A stretch of DNA of 64,000 nt from Nitrospinaceae bacterium (GCA_029261405.1 JAJDBK010000078.1:1-64000); one strand, 5' to 3'; counted from the stretch's first letter, positions 9,951 to 20,100 are shown. The notes: generated by a model from the sequence alone, not told the origin. Numbers and translations are program-made.

Positions 9951-11165
9951 CTAATTTCCCGTGGCGGCGTTATGAAGTTTCACCTCGACCTTCTCGTCGA
10001 TGGAGTCGTAATACTTCTTGAGTATCGCAAGCACTTCAGGCCTGGAAAACTCCGGTGGCATTTCACCCCCTTCGGAGAGGGTCTTGCGCAGGACCGTACC
10101 CGAGAGGAGAAGCCGGTCGTCTTTGCCGTGGGGGCATGTTTTCATCGACGCCATCCCACCACACTTATAACAGTGGAATGTCCAGTCGATGTTGAGGGTC
10201 TTTATTTCGAGCGACCCTTCCGGTATTTCGCCGAAAATCTTCTGGGCGTCGAAAGGGCCGTAGTAGTCTCCAACCCCGGCGTGATCCCGTCCTACAAGGA
10301 GGTGGGAGCATCCGTAGTTCTGGCGGAAGACTGCGTGTAGCAAGGCTTCCCTAGGTCCTGCGTATCGCATCTCCATCGGGTAACCGGCCTGAATCGCGGT
10401 GTTTTTTACGAAATAGTTCTCCACAAGAGTGTTGACTGCGCGTACACGGACCTCCGCCGGGATATCGCCCGCTTTGAGCTTGCCTACCAACTGGTGAATG
10501 AGAAGACCATCGCAAATTTCGACGGCGATCTTCGCCAGGTATTCGTGGGAGCGGTGCATCGGGTTACGAAGCTGAAGGGCGGCTATGGTTGACCAGCCCC
10601 GTTTCTCAAACTCGGCGCGGGTCTCTTCGGGACGCATGTAGATGTCGGCGTATTTCTCAGGATACTCACCTTCGCTTATAACCTGTACCGGTCCTGCGAG
10701 GTTTACTGCGCCTTGCTCCATAACCTTTGCGACACCCGGATGGTTTACGTCTGTGGTTCCGAAAACGGATTGACACTCGTGGGTTTTATCGATGGTGTAT
10801 TTTTCACGGACTATCATGGTTCCCATGATTTCACCACTCTCGGCGTCGGTGAGAGCCACATCATCCCCGTGGGTGATGGTGTCAGCCAGTTCACCGGTTG
10901 TGGAGAGGGTAATCGGTATCGGCCAGAAACAGCCGGAGGAAGTTTTATAATCGTCGCAGACTCCCTGCCAGTTGGCTTTGTCCATGAATCCGTCAAGAGG
11001 CGTGAAAGCTCCGATTCCGAGCATGATCAGGTCGGAGGTCTCCCGCGATGTCATCGGTATTCCGGGAAGTTTTTTTGCCCTTTCAAGCTCCGATTTTTTT
11101 TCTTCCCCCTGTAGCAGAAGAAGTTTCAGTTCTCCGCCACCGTGAGGTTTTACAAGTTGCGACAT
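9951..11165 (-). CDS. sat: Dissimilatory sulfate adenylyltransferase (ATP sulfurylase)
   Basis: A 404-residue enzyme of the homo-oligomeric type that interconverts ATP plus sulfate with APS plus PPi. The active-site motif [10 protein letters not shown] is at 198-207, GRDHAG at 292-297, and [11 protein letters not shown] near 357. Cysteines 332, 335 and 344 (CYKC ... CPHG) form the zinc site found in sulfate-reducer and sulfur-oxidiser enzymes. It sits 124 bases downstream of qmoC on the same strand with no clear terminator between, so it is probably in the same operon, although most known clusters carry sat upstream of or away from apr-qmo. Confidence 0.96.
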   Translation of the reverse strand: MSQLVKPHGGGELKLLLLQGEEKKSELERAKKLPGIPMTSRETSDLIMLGIGAFTPLDGFMDKANWQGVCDDYKTSSGCFWPIPITLSTTGELADTITHGDDVALTDAESGEIMGTMIVREKYTIDKTHECQSVFGTTDVNHPGVAKVMEQGAVNLAGPVQVISEGEYPEKYADIYMRPEETRAEFEKRGWSTIAALQLRNPMHRSHEYLAKIAVEICDGLLIHQLVGKLKAGDIPAEVRVRAVNTLVENYFVKNTAIQAGYPMEMRYAGPREALLHAVFRQNYGCSHLLVGRDHAGVGDYYGPFDAQKIFGEIPEGSLEIKTLNIDWTFHCYKCGGMASMKTCPHGKDDRLLLSGTVLRKTLSEGGEMPPEFSRPEVLAILKKYYDSIDEKVEVKLHNAATGN

Positions 11166-11289
11166 TTTTCCGCTCCGTTTAAATCAAATTTGTTCCGAAT
11201 TCGGAGGTAACTATACAGCAAGAGCAAACTTCAAGACAATACAAACCGAATACTTCTTAATCACAGGTATGAAAAGTAATTCTGGTCTC

Positions 11290-12414
11290 TCACGGTTTCC
11301 GCTTCCGAGTGTTTGTGAATGTCAGCGCCGTTGCGCGGTAGAGCATATGGGCGAACTTCGAGAAAGGGGCGTAGACAAGTAACGTAAAGACAAAAACGAG
11401 GTGAACGTAATAGATGGCGAAGGCCGGGAAAGAATAATCGACCAGCCGGAAAAGCTCCGCCAGAATACCGGTTGCGATGGTAAGGAAAAGGACCACGCCG
11501 AAAAAACTGTCGTAATAGAGAGTTCCACCCACCTGTTTGGCGTTCAGGGTCAGGCGGCGGGTGACGATGATATATATCCCGGATAACGCCGTTATGGCGC
11601 CGATGTTTCCCAGAACCTTGACCGGATGCGACAGGGGGAGGGGAGTCTCGGCCACTGACGCTATGCCGAGCAGGTTTATCCAGTGCATCAGGGCTACCAG
11701 TGTGGTGGTGGCGAGCAGGGCGAAAAATCCGTAGAAAAGCAAGAGGTGCGCGTTGGTTCTCGGAGCGTTGACCACGCATTTTTTCATCTTGTCGTGTCGT
11801 AATACTCCCAGCAGTGTAAGCCACACAGCCTTAATCAGCGCTACATCGCGTTCGTCACCGTAATGGGCGGTAAAATCTCTCCAGATTGCGATGATACCGG
11901 CAAGACCCGCCACTACGGCAAAAACCATCGCAGGAATGAATATAAGGTCGATAGCCATCACCGGCGCCATGTTCGAGAAAACTATCGGCTTCATCGACAT
12001 GAAACCTGGCAGACTCCCCACCGCCACTACCAATGCGATCAGGACCGCAGGTATAGCCAGCAGTAGCGGCGCGAGTTTCGGATCGGAGAGGTACCTGCCG
12101 AAACCGAGATAGGAATAGTGTTGGAAGCTCAAATTTCTCACCGCCGCCATCACGTCTCCCGGATTGGCGCCTCCGGGGCAGTGAAAGGAGCAGTCGTTGC
12201 ACTGATGGCAGAGCCAGACGTTGACGTTGCCGAGCAGTTTTTCTTTTTGCCCCCATTGCGCGTAAAGCATTTCACGTCTCGGAAACGGGTCATCGTCCGG
12301 GGTGACATCGCAGATGGCGGAACAATTCCCGCACTGGAAACATTTTTGCAACGAGTCGCCACCCTTCTCCATTACACGAAGGGAGACTCCGATATCGGGT
12401 TGAATAACGCTCAT
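11290..12414 (-). CDS. qmoC: Quinone-interacting oxidoreductase membrane subunit QmoC
   Basis: A 374-residue protein. The N-terminal cytoplasmic part carries two [4Fe-4S] sets, CFQCGNCSAIC and CHQCNDCSFHCP, with the HdrC arrangement. From about residue 105 there are six hydrophobic segments, resembling NarI/DsrM-type haem b membrane domains, with histidines in several helices. In sulfate reducers the Qmo complex passes electrons between menaquinol and AprAB. It begins 2 bases after the qmoB stop, indicating co-transcription. Confidence 0.93.
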   Translation of the reverse strand: MSVIQPDIGVSLRVMEKGGDSLQKCFQCGNCSAICDVTPDDDPFPRREMLYAQWGQKEKLLGNVNVWLCHQCNDCSFHCPGGANPGDVMAAVRNLSFQHYSYLGFGRYLSDPKLAPLLLAIPAVLIALVVAVGSLPGFMSMKPIVFSNMAPVMAIDLIFIPAMVFAVVAGLAGIIAIWRDFTAHYGDERDVALIKAVWLTLLGVLRHDKMKKCVVNAPRTNAHLLLFYGFFALLATTTLVALMHWINLLGIASVAETPLPLSHPVKVLGNIGAITALSGIYIIVTRRLTLNAKQVGGTLYYDSFFGVVLFLTIATGILAELFRLVDYSFPAFAIYYVHLVFVFTLLVYAPFSKFAHMLYRATALTFTNTRKRKP

Positions 12415-12416
12415 AG

Positions 12417-14624
12417 TCAGAAACCTTTGTACGGGTTCGGTTCCATGTCGGAGAGGTTCTCCATGAACCCGTCTATTATTTCGGGAACTTTATGAGCTTC
12501 GTTGATCGATATCGATTCCACGAGAATCCGCTCCGATTCGAGCATCAGCCGGTCGAGAGTCTCCTGGACTTTGCTCATGCGGGTTTCGGCAAGTTCGGAG
12601 CCTTTTACGAAATGGCACTGGTAATCGTCGCCATGTTTGCAACCGAGCATGATTACACCATCAAAACCGGCGGCGAGAGCGTCGGCTATCCAGACGATAT
12701 TGGTGGAACCGAGACAGCGCAACGGAATTATCCGCACCTGCGCATCGTATTTCAGCCGGTTGAGACCCGCCATCTCGATTGCCGGCATCGCGTCGTTTTC
12801 ACATACGAACATCAGGACTCGCAGTTTGCCTGAAAATTCGTCCGGCGCTTCGATCGCCTTTATCATCGAGGAGATCATGTTGATCGAGTAGTTTGCAAAA
12901 CTGATGATCCGCTCCGGGCACGCGCCCATGCAGATTCCGCATCGTCGGCACCTTGTGGGGTTTGGTTTCGGGGTTCCTTTTTTGTCTTCGTCGAGGGTTC
13001 CGAAAGGGCACTCCACGGTGCATCGTTTGCACTGGGTGCATCTTTGCAGGAAAAAATCGGGATAAGATGTGTCTCCCGCTCTGGGGCTTACCGCTTTTCC
13101 GGCCCCCACAAGTTTTACCGACTGGATCGCTTTTACTGTCGCTCCAAGCGCGTCGTCGATGGAGTCGGCAATGCCCTGAGGGCTTCTGGCGGAGCCCGCC
13201 GCATAGATGCCGGTACGCTGGGTCTCGTATGGGAAACAGATGAAATGTGAATCGGGAAAGGCGAACTCCTCTTTGAGATGGGGCAACTCCGGGCCTTTTC
13301 GGTATTGGAGGTTGAGGATCGACGCTTTCCCCGATTTCGCCCGATCGTCATCGGTCATCTGGTCTTCCGGTTTGTCGATGGTGACACTTGCGTCGTAAGT
13401 GGAGGAGACCATGCCTGTTGCCAGTACCACAAGGTCCGCTTTCAGGCTGACAGCCGGGCCGAGCAGGGAATCATTAACGTGCACCTGAAGGTTGTCCCCG
13501 TCTCGGGTAACGTTATCGATCTCACCTTTAACAAGAAAAATTCCGGGATCGAGTTGCGCCTGTTTATAAAACAGCTCCATCTTTCCTGGGGTGCGTATAT
13601 CCTTGTATACGATGGTGGCGGAGGAATCCGGATATTCTTCGCGCAGATAGAGAGCCTGTTTTAACGAGACCGAACAACAGATCGACGAACAGTAAGGAAG
13701 ATGCTTTTTGTCGCGTGAACCAGCGCATTGCACGAACAGGGCGGAGCCGACCGGCTCTCCATTCGACGGTCGCACGATCTTTCCGCTGGCGGCCATCCCT
13801 TCAAACTCAACGCTTGTGACAACATCGGGCAGGTCCGATCCGAAGTCCGTCAGTTTCTCTTTTTCGTAAGGCCGAAAACCTGTGGCCACCACTACCGCGC
13901 CCGCTCTGACGACGCTCGTGGCTCCGTTTTCTATGGTGACATCGAACATTCCGGGGGCGCCGACTATCGACTTTATGATGGAGTTTAAATGAACCGATAT
14001 CTTCCGGTCAGCCTTGACCTCCTCAGTCAGTTGTTCGATACTGTTTTCTTCAAGGTTGATGTATGGAGCGTTGCGGGGCAGGGTCTTTTTCATACCGCGC
14101 ATGAATCCGCCGAGCCTGTCACTCTTTTCGACAAGGAGGACATTATGACCGGCGGCGCCAGCTCCCAAAGCCGATGTCATCCCCGCCACACCACCGCCGA
14201 TGACCAGAATTGTATCGCTCACATCCTGCACAAAAGGAACCGTCAGCTCAATCTCTTTTAGTTTGGCCGCCCCCATGCGCAGGTAGTCTTTCGCCATGTC
14301 GAGGGTATCTTCCGATCCTTCATCCTGACACCATGCCACCTTCTCCCTGAGGTCAACACGCTCTACGAGAATTTTTTCACCGAAATCAAAAACGTCGTAA
14401 TTAACCCTCGTCGAACAGGCGGCTATCATTACGGCATCGAGACCTTCGTTTCTGATATCCCCCTTTATTTCGTTCACTCCCGCCTCTTCACACAGGAACC
14501 CGCTGGACTTGCAAAGGGCGGCGTTAAACTCGTCACCAACGGTCTTCTCCAGAGCGGCAACGTCGAAAGCCTCACCGAGACCACAACCTGAGCAGATATA
14601 AACGCCGGTCTTCTTGTCGCTCAT
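12417..14624 (-). CDS. qmoB: Quinone-interacting oxidoreductase flavoprotein QmoB
   Basis: A roughly 735-residue HdrA-like flavoprotein. After an N-terminal lead of about 140 residues, the FAD loop reads VIGGGVAGMTSALGAGAAGH. Two ferredoxin-type [4Fe-4S] sets follow (CTQCKRCTVECP and CRRCGICMGACP), then a C-terminal MvhD/HdrD-like domain with FVCENDAMPA and LRCLGSTNI. This HdrA plus MvhD layout is specific to QmoB. I chose the ATG at 14624 because it overlaps the qmoA stop as ATGA, which implies translational coupling; a GTG at 14630 is the alternative. It works with QmoA and QmoC. Confidence 0.93.
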   Translation of the reverse strand: MSDKKTGVYICSGCGLGEAFDVAALEKTVGDEFNAALCKSSGFLCEEAGVNEIKGDIRNEGLDAVMIAACSTRVNYDVFDFGEKILVERVDLREKVAWCQDEGSEDTLDMAKDYLRMGAAKLKEIELTVPFVQDVSDTILVIGGGVAGMTSALGAGAAGHNVLLVEKSDRLGGFMRGMKKTLPRNAPYINLEENSIEQLTEEVKADRKISVHLNSIIKSIVGAPGMFDVTIENGATSVVRAGAVVVATGFRPYEKEKLTDFGSDLPDVVTSVEFEGMAASGKIVRPSNGEPVGSALFVQCAGSRDKKHLPYCSSICCSVSLKQALYLREEYPDSSATIVYKDIRTPGKMELFYKQAQLDPGIFLVKGEIDNVTRDGDNLQVHVNDSLLGPAVSLKADLVVLATGMVSSTYDASVTIDKPEDQMTDDDRAKSGKASILNLQYRKGPELPHLKEEFAFPDSHFICFPYETQRTGIYAAGSARSPQGIADSIDDALGATVKAIQSVKLVGAGKAVSPRAGDTSYPDFFLQRCTQCKRCTVECPFGTLDEDKKGTPKPNPTRCRRCGICMGACPERIISFANYSINMISSMIKAIEAPDEFSGKLRVLMFVCENDAMPAIEMAGLNRLKYDAQVRIIPLRCLGSTNIVWIADALAAGFDGVIMLGCKHGDDYQCHFVKGSELAETRMSKVQETLDRLMLESERILVESISINEAHKVPEIIDGFMENLSDMEPNPYKGF

Positions 14625-15838
14625 AGACACAACGCCTTTACGACCGAACCGGTGGCGTCCCGGATCGTTGTTGTAACATCCACGGGACTCTTTGCGACAC
14701 CGACGGAATGGATTCCGTTCCTGCCCTGATTGGCCGATATGAATCCGTATTCGTCCCGGTCAGGTAAACGTTCGTCCCTTGTTGTCACAGGCTCCATGCC
14801 GGTGGCGAGAACCACCAGATCAACGGCGACCCGGATTTTTTCGCCGCCAAGGATATCCTCAGCTACCACTACAGCCTGACCATGCTCGCCATCTTCGACC
14901 TTCGCCACTTTCCCTTTTATGAAATGAACGTTTGAGTCGCCCATTAACTTGTCTTGGAAGAGCTGGTATTTTCCAGACGCGCGCAGGTCGATATAGAAGA
15001 TGTAGACCTCGCTATCCGGGTACCGCTCCCTGACATAGGTGGCCTGTTTGAGTGAAGCCATGCAACAGACTGATGAGCAGTAGGGGAGATGGTTTTCGTC
15101 CCGCGACCCGGCGCATTGCACAAACGCCACCTTTTTTACCGGCTTATCCATGATGGCGCCGCCGTTGGGGCCGTCCGGGGCGGCGAGCCGTTCCATCTCA
15201 ACGTTGGTCACAACGTTTGCAATCTTGCCGTAGCCGAGGTTTTCTATCTTGCCTGCGTCGTACGGTTTCCATCCGGTGGCGTATATTACGGACCCAACTA
15301 CCAGGGTGGTTCGCACAGGTTTCATGGCAAAATCGACAGCGCCATATTTGCATGCGGTAACGCATTTGCCGCACGACTCCCCTTCGCACACATCCATGTC
15401 GATGGCGTATCGCATCGGCATGGCCATCTTGTGGGGAGCGCGGATGGCGGTTATTTCAGATAGACCGTAGTTGTGCGGGTCTTTACCCTTAACCGGACAG
15501 ACCTTCTCGCAATCGCCGCACGCCGTGCAACGGGCGTTCACATAACGGGGGCTTGTCTCCACCACTACGGAGAACTCGCCCCGGACTCCCGATATCGAGA
15601 CGACTTCCGAGTTTGTTAAAACCTCGACGTCAGGGTTTGACCGGAGCCTCCGGTAGTTGATCTCCACGCCGCAGGCGGGCGGACAAAGTTTCGGGAAATA
15701 ACGGTTCATTCTCAAGACACGCCCGCCGAGCGAAAAGTCCTTCTCGACGAGGTGGACCTTAAGCCCGCACTCCGCCGCCTCAAGCGCGCTGGTCATCCCG
15801 GCGATCCCGCCCCCGATGACCAGCAGTGAGCCGCTCAT
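14621..15838 (-). CDS. qmoA: Quinone-interacting oxidoreductase flavoprotein QmoA
   Basis: A 405-residue HdrA-type flavoprotein. The N-terminal FAD site reads VIGGGIAGMTSALEAAECG. An internal iron-sulfur segment contains CTACGDCEKVCP and CEGESCGKCVTACKYG. It is the smaller of the two Qmo flavoproteins and in studied systems contacts AprAB. It begins one base after the aprA stop and its own stop overlaps the qmoB start, so aprA-qmoA-qmoB are tightly linked. Confidence 0.93.
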   Translation of the reverse strand: MSGSLLVIGGGIAGMTSALEAAECGLKVHLVEKDFSLGGRVLRMNRYFPKLCPPACGVEINYRRLRSNPDVEVLTNSEVVSISGVRGEFSVVVETSPRYVNARCTACGDCEKVCPVKGKDPHNYGLSEITAIRAPHKMAMPMRYAIDMDVCEGESCGKCVTACKYGAVDFAMKPVRTTLVVGSVIYATGWKPYDAGKIENLGYGKIANVVTNVEMERLAAPDGPNGGAIMDKPVKKVAFVQCAGSRDENHLPYCSSVCCMASLKQATYVRERYPDSEVYIFYIDLRASGKYQLFQDKLMGDSNVHFIKGKVAKVEDGEHGQAVVVAEDILGGEKIRVAVDLVVLATGMEPVTTRDERLPDRDEYGFISANQGRNGIHSVGVAKSPVDVTTTIRDATGSVVKALCL

Positions 15839-15839
15839 G

Positions 15840-17759
15840 CTACTTTTCGATCAGGTCGATATGCGGAATTTTTTTCATCTCCCACTCCCCGGTGGCCGGG
15901 TCAAACCTGGAGTTGACAAAAACTTTCCAGTTCTCCTCGTCAAGTTCCGGATAGTCGGACCTGTAGTAGAATCCGGGATACCGGGTCTCTTTCCTGAAAT
16001 AGACGTGCCTCAGGTGGGTTTCAGCCATCCAGATACGGTGGTAGTTCTCCCACGCCCGCAAAAGTTCGTGCAGATCCTTTGCCGCCATCTTCTCCGAATC
16101 CTCCTTGAGCATCAGCAGGAGTTTCAAACCTTCGTCCATCATCGGTTCGGAAGTGTTGTAGTAGGTAGACGTGCCCCCAACATATTCGTCCATCAGCTTG
16201 TTCAACCGGAACATCATCATCTTCGGTTTGATATAGTTCGGGTTGACCGACGGGTCGGTGGAGTATTCGGAATGATCCAGATAGTTCTGGAACGGTTTGT
16301 AAATTTCGGCGGCGAGCTCTTCTTTCGATGTAGTGATGGTCGGTGTGAAATCGATATGATCCCGGACAAATTTCACCATCGCCTTGGCGGCGATACGACC
16401 TTCGGTAAAGGAGCCGGATGAGAACTTGTGACCCGATGCGCCGACACCGTCACCTGCCGTAAAAAGCCCCTGAACGGTGGTCATTCTGTTGTAACCCCAA
16501 CTCCATCCTTCAGGTGACAGGTCTTCGGGGCCGGAGACCCACGCCCCGCAAGCGCCTGCGTGAGAGCCAAGAAAATACGGCTCCGTCGGCAACAGCTCGG
16601 AACGGGTCTCTTCCGGCCTGATATTCATGCCAGCCCAAAGGTTCGCCTGCCCAATGGTCATGTCGAGAAAATCCTCCCACGCCTCAGATTCAAGGGCCTT
16701 GATCTCCCGTTTGTCCATGTTCTTTGCAAGCTCTTTCATGGCCGTCGGTGTATCCATGAATATCGGACCTCTCCCCTCTCTAAGCTCTTTCATCATCTGG
16801 TGGTTGCGAAGACATGTGGCGGGAACCGGGGCGAGTCCGTATGGTGGATACTGGGCCAGCAGATCCTTGTTCTTGGCGGAATAATCCTCACCAAGACCGT
16901 TTACGGCTTTAGACTTGAAGAGCAGAAACCACGCGCCGACAGGTCCGTAACCGTCCTTGAACCTAGCCGGGACAAACCTGTTTTCCATGGTGGTAAGCTC
17001 GGCGCCGACCTGGGATAACATCGAATAGGTACTGCCTGCGTTCCAGACGGCGTACCAGGTTCTCCCCATCCCCTCACCCGTGGAGCGGGGTCGGAAGATG
17101 TTAACGGCGCCTCCGGCGGCGAGAAGCATAACTTTGCATCGGAAGATATAGATCTTGTTCTCACGCACCGAAAACCCGACCGCGCCGGCTATCCTGTTTT
17201 CATCTTTTTCGTCGAGGAGCAGTTTTACGATGAAACAGCGTTCTATTATGTTGTCGATGCCGAGCGCGTTTTTGGCCGCTTCCGCGACTATCGGTTTGTA
17301 CGATTCACCGTGAATCATTATCTGCCATTTACCTGAACGGACCGGTTTGCCCCCATCCCGGAGACTTTTCCCTTCGTCCCCCTTCTGTTTCCAGATCGGC
17401 AGACCCCACTCCTCAAACAGCTTTACGGAAGAATCGACATGCCTGCCGATGTCATAGACCAGATCGTCCCGGGTGATACCCATAAGGTCGTTTGCCACCA
17501 TCTTGACGTAATCTTCGGGTGTATTATCACCAAGGTAGGTGTTGATGGCCGAAAGCCCCTGAGCCACAGCGCCGGAGCGATCAAGGGCCGCCTTGTCTAC
17601 CAGTGTCACTCTATATTTTCCTTTGGCCCAGCGTCCCACCTCCACAGCGGCGCCACAGCTTGCCATGCCTCCGCCTATCAGGAGGATGTCTGTTTCTATC
17701 TCTTCAATAACAGGATTTTTCGCAAAATCGGCGTGATAATTTTCGGTCGGTTTTACCAT
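15840..17759 (-). CDS. aprA: Adenylylsulfate reductase, alpha subunit
   Basis: A 639-residue flavoprotein that interconverts APS with sulfite plus AMP, using a sulfite adduct on FAD. The FAD-binding start ILLIGGGMASCGAAVEVG and the substrate-region segment GLSAINTYLGDNTPEDYV are characteristic of AprA and separate it from fumarate reductases. The C-terminal quarter is rich in aromatic residues. It follows aprB by 15 bases. Whether it runs in the reductive or oxidative direction cannot be read from these motifs. Confidence 0.97.
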   Translation of the reverse strand: MVKPTENYHADFAKNPVIEEIETDILLIGGGMASCGAAVEVGRWAKGKYRVTLVDKAALDRSGAVAQGLSAINTYLGDNTPEDYVKMVANDLMGITRDDLVYDIGRHVDSSVKLFEEWGLPIWKQKGDEGKSLRDGGKPVRSGKWQIMIHGESYKPIVAEAAKNALGIDNIIERCFIVKLLLDEKDENRIAGAVGFSVRENKIYIFRCKVMLLAAGGAVNIFRPRSTGEGMGRTWYAVWNAGSTYSMLSQVGAELTTMENRFVPARFKDGYGPVGAWFLLFKSKAVNGLGEDYSAKNKDLLAQYPPYGLAPVPATCLRNHQMMKELREGRGPIFMDTPTAMKELAKNMDKREIKALESEAWEDFLDMTIGQANLWAGMNIRPEETRSELLPTEPYFLGSHAGACGAWVSGPEDLSPEGWSWGYNRMTTVQGLFTAGDGVGASGHKFSSGSFTEGRIAAKAMVKFVRDHIDFTPTITTSKEELAAEIYKPFQNYLDHSEYSTDPSVNPNYIKPKMMMFRLNKLMDEYVGGTSTYYNTSEPMMDEGLKLLLMLKEDSEKMAAKDLHELLRAWENYHRIWMAETHLRHVYFRKETRYPGFYYRSDYPELDEENWKVFVNSRFDPATGEWEMKKIPHIDLIEK

Positions 17760-17774
17760 TATCTGTTCCCCTTT

Positions 17775-18209
17775 TCAGTTATCCGGCGTTAGTAGAGTAG
17801 AACCGATCTCGTCGAAAAGCAGTTCGTTGTCAAGCTCACTATCGGAAGGCTCTTCCCACCCTTTCATAACTTCGATGGAACCCTCCTGTGTGGTCCTGAT
17901 GGGGAACTTGAATCGTTTGATCTTGCCGTCCCGGAACTTGATCGTCCACATGATAGAGTCGCTGGAGCGCATCGGGATCGATGTGCCCCCCAACGGAACG
18001 AAATCTGCGTAGGGGCGGGCTTCGATAGCTTGCTGGGGACATATCTTGACACATGAATAACACTCCCAACACTGCTCCGGCTCCTGGTTGGTGGCTTTGC
18101 TTGTATCCTTGTCAAGGTACATCAGGTCGTTGGGGCATATGTACATGCAGGCGGTCTTCTCCTGCCCCTTGCATCCGTCGCATTTCGAATCGATCACGAA
18201 GGTAGGCAT
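17775..18209 (-). CDS. aprB: Adenylylsulfate reductase, beta subunit
   Basis: A 144-residue iron-sulfur subunit that passes electrons between AprA and the Qmo complex. It carries two ferredoxin-type clusters: CDGCKGQEKTACMYICP, with the insertion typical of AprB, and CWECYSCVKICP. The C-terminal tail, from about residue 80, is the strand-rich arm that wraps AprA. GAGGAG lies 8 bases before the ATG. It is the first gene of the operon, so its promoter should lie in 18210-18458. Confidence 0.97.
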   Translation of the reverse strand: MPTFVIDSKCDGCKGQEKTACMYICPNDLMYLDKDTSKATNQEPEQCWECYSCVKICPQQAIEARPYADFVPLGGTSIPMRSSDSIMWTIKFRDGKIKRFKFPIRTTQEGSIEVMKGWEEPSDSELDNELLFDEIGSTLLTPDN

Positions 18210-18352
18210 GAATCGGTCTCCTCGGTTTTATTGGGGAACTTTATATGTTGGCGCAGGAACATGGTACCGTAACCTCTCCCGCTTGCAAGTTTGGGAGCCT
18301 GCCCCGCTGAGGCTCTTGGGGTAAGTATGCGCCTCTGTGACGAAAATAAATA

Positions 18353-18390
18353 ATAGATAGTTTTTATCTGTTCCATACATAATTATCTAT
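18353..18390. promoter_or_regulatory. Candidate LysR-type operator between aprB and lysR
   Basis: ATAGATA (18353-18359) is followed by TATCT at 18365-18369, giving the 15-bp dyad AGATA-N5-TATCT, and a further TATCTAT lies at 18384-18390. Spaced half-sites of this kind in a divergent gap are typical of LysR-type regulators. The location, about 70-105 bases before the lysR start, also fits. The assignment is an inference from pattern and position. Confidence 0.4.
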
Positions 18391-18458
18391 GGCAACGCGT
18401 CCAGCTATCGAACATGATAGACTATTCTCTATAATTATTCTGATTTGGTTATATACGG

Positions 18459-19403
18459 ATGCTCGACCAGATTACCATTCACCAACTCGATCTGTTCCTT
18501 ATGGCGGCCAAGCTGAAAAACTTCTCCAGAGCCGCCGACCAGATGTCGATATCCCAACCGGCCTTCTCCGCACAGATTATCAAGCTGGAAAAAATCCTCG
18601 GAACACCCCTGTTCGAGCGGATCGGCAGACGTGTGGATCTTACAGACGCTGGTGTGATGTTCATGGAGTATTCACGTAAATCGTTGACCGCCCTTCGTGA
18701 AGGGAAGCAGGCTATCGACGATATGTCCAAAAAGGTGATGGGAGTACTCAGGATCGGCGCCTCCACCACCATAGCTAGCCATATACTCCCGGAATACCTG
18801 GGAAAGTTCAGGACGCTTTACCCTCACGGGAAAGTGGAGATGATGGTGGGAAACACCAATCAGATCGAACAGGCTCTACTGCGAAACGAGATCGACATGG
18901 GGCTTGTTGAGGGGCCTGTGACAAATCGTGGCATTGAACAGTACCTTTTCATGATGGACGAACTTGTGGTTGTCTATTCCAAAGAGCACCACTTTAATAA
19001 CCTCAAGGAGATATCGTTCGACGAATTCAGGAAAGAGCCGTTAATAATTCGGGAACGGGGTTCCGGGACGCGCAAGGTCTTTATGGACTCCTATTCGCAA
19101 AAGAGCGAACAACCCCTGAATATTGTGATGGAACTTGGCAACACCGAGGTGATAAAAAAATCGGCCCAGGCGAATCTCGGTATCGCCGTACTCTCTTTAT
19201 CCTCGATAAAGTCTGAAATTGAGGCCGGTACGTTACGCCACACATATATCGAAGGTTTGAGTTTTAAACGAAAACTCTCCCTGATAACCCTCAAAAACCG
19301 GTATCTTTCAAACCCGTTAAAGGCTTTTATCTCGATACTCTCCCCGCAAGAGCCTGTTCCCTGGGCCACGAAGGTTCCGCCAATGGAAGTTGACGAAAAA
19401 TGA
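18459..19403 (+). CDS. LysR-family transcriptional regulator divergent from the apr operon
   Basis: A 314-residue regulator. The N-terminal winged helix (about residues 5-65) contains FSRAADQMSISQPAFSAQI, and a linker helix leads to a periplasmic-binding-protein-like effector domain (about 93-300) similar in layout to CysB, CysL and CbbR proteins. It faces away from aprB across 249 bases, the usual position of a regulator for its neighbour. A sulfur-related effector is likely but not shown. Its TGA overlaps the ATG of the next gene. Confidence 0.88.
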   Translation: MLDQITIHQLDLFLMAAKLKNFSRAADQMSISQPAFSAQIIKLEKILGTPLFERIGRRVDLTDAGVMFMEYSRKSLTALREGKQAIDDMSKKVMGVLRIGASTTIASHILPEYLGKFRTLYPHGKVEMMVGNTNQIEQALLRNEIDMGLVEGPVTNRGIEQYLFMMDELVVVYSKEHHFNNLKEISFDEFRKEPLIIRERGSGTRKVFMDSYSQKSEQPLNIVMELGNTEVIKKSAQANLGIAVLSLSSIKSEIEAGTLRHTYIEGLSFKRKLSLITLKNRYLSNPLKAFISILSPQEPVPWATKVPPMEVDEK

Positions 19404-20026
19404 AACCTGTTCAAAATCCGGAAACAACCGGCATGTATGACGGACCGGGCGGTCATTACGACCTGCTGACCGATGTTCTCACAAAACATGTGCCGGTAGT
19501 AATCGGGCTTGTGGCTTTTCTCCTGGTCCTTGTTGTGCCATTTATCTACGACTATTTCAGGAAACCGGGAGAAGAGGATGAGCCAAAGCGGGATTTTTCC
19601 GATAATCCCTTCGCTAAAAAGCCGAAAAACGAAATAAGCGTGTATGACAAAGAGACCTTTGAACTGTTCGAAAAAGCCATGGAAGATGCGGATGTTCAAA
19701 CGGCTGAAAAGCTGGCCTCGGATATCAGCCACAATGGAGTCAGGTTAAAAGCGTTGATTGCCCTGGGTGATTTTCACTTTGACCGGGGCCATGAAGAGGA
19801 TGGGGAAGGGTTCTATATAAGGGCTGTTGAGGTAGGGCCGAATATGGTTGACCAGGGGGTTCTGGCTGGGGGAGCGGAGAAATTGTCGATCATATGCGAA
19901 AAACGAAGTGATAAAGAAACAGCTCTTTCATACGCAAGAAAGTCCCTCATCTGGTACGATATGGCAGACGATGAAGAGAAGGTAAAAACCACCTCGGAGC
20001 GTATCAAACAACTGAAAGCAGGGTAG
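19400..20026 (+). CDS. Membrane-anchored helical-repeat protein
   Basis: A 208-residue protein whose ATG overlaps the lysR stop (ATGA). One membrane segment is at about residues 31-50 (VVIGLVAFLLVLVVPFIYDY), then a charged linker, then helical pairs from about 80 to the end (DVQTAEKLASDI, LKALIALGDFHFDRGHEEDGEGFYIRAV, first part) resembling TPR or FimV C-terminal repeats. The helical domain could face either side of the membrane; I infer a protein-interaction scaffold. No family name is assigned. Its coupling to lysR and location opposite the sulfur operon suggest a shared role. Confidence 0.72.
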   Translation: MKPVQNPETTGMYDGPGGHYDLLTDVLTKHVPVVIGLVAFLLVLVVPFIYDYFRKPGEEDEPKRDFSDNPFAKKPKNEISVYDKETFELFEKAMEDADVQTAEKLASDISHNGVRLKALIALGDFHFDRGHEEDGEGFYIRAVEVGPNMVDQGVLAGGAEKLSIICEKRSDKETALSYARKSLIWYDMADDEEKVKTTSERIKQLKAG

Positions 20027-20100
20027 CCCGCATATCTCATGAGTGATCTGTTACGGGTGAGCCACCTTATTGCAAAAACTTATGAAATAGGCGGGTAAAG

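Noticed and set aside
18295-18315. GAGCCT-loop-AGGCTC hairpin as a terminator in the aprB-lysR gap
   Set aside because: The stem is short on the minus strand and no T-run follows on either strand; its role is unclear.
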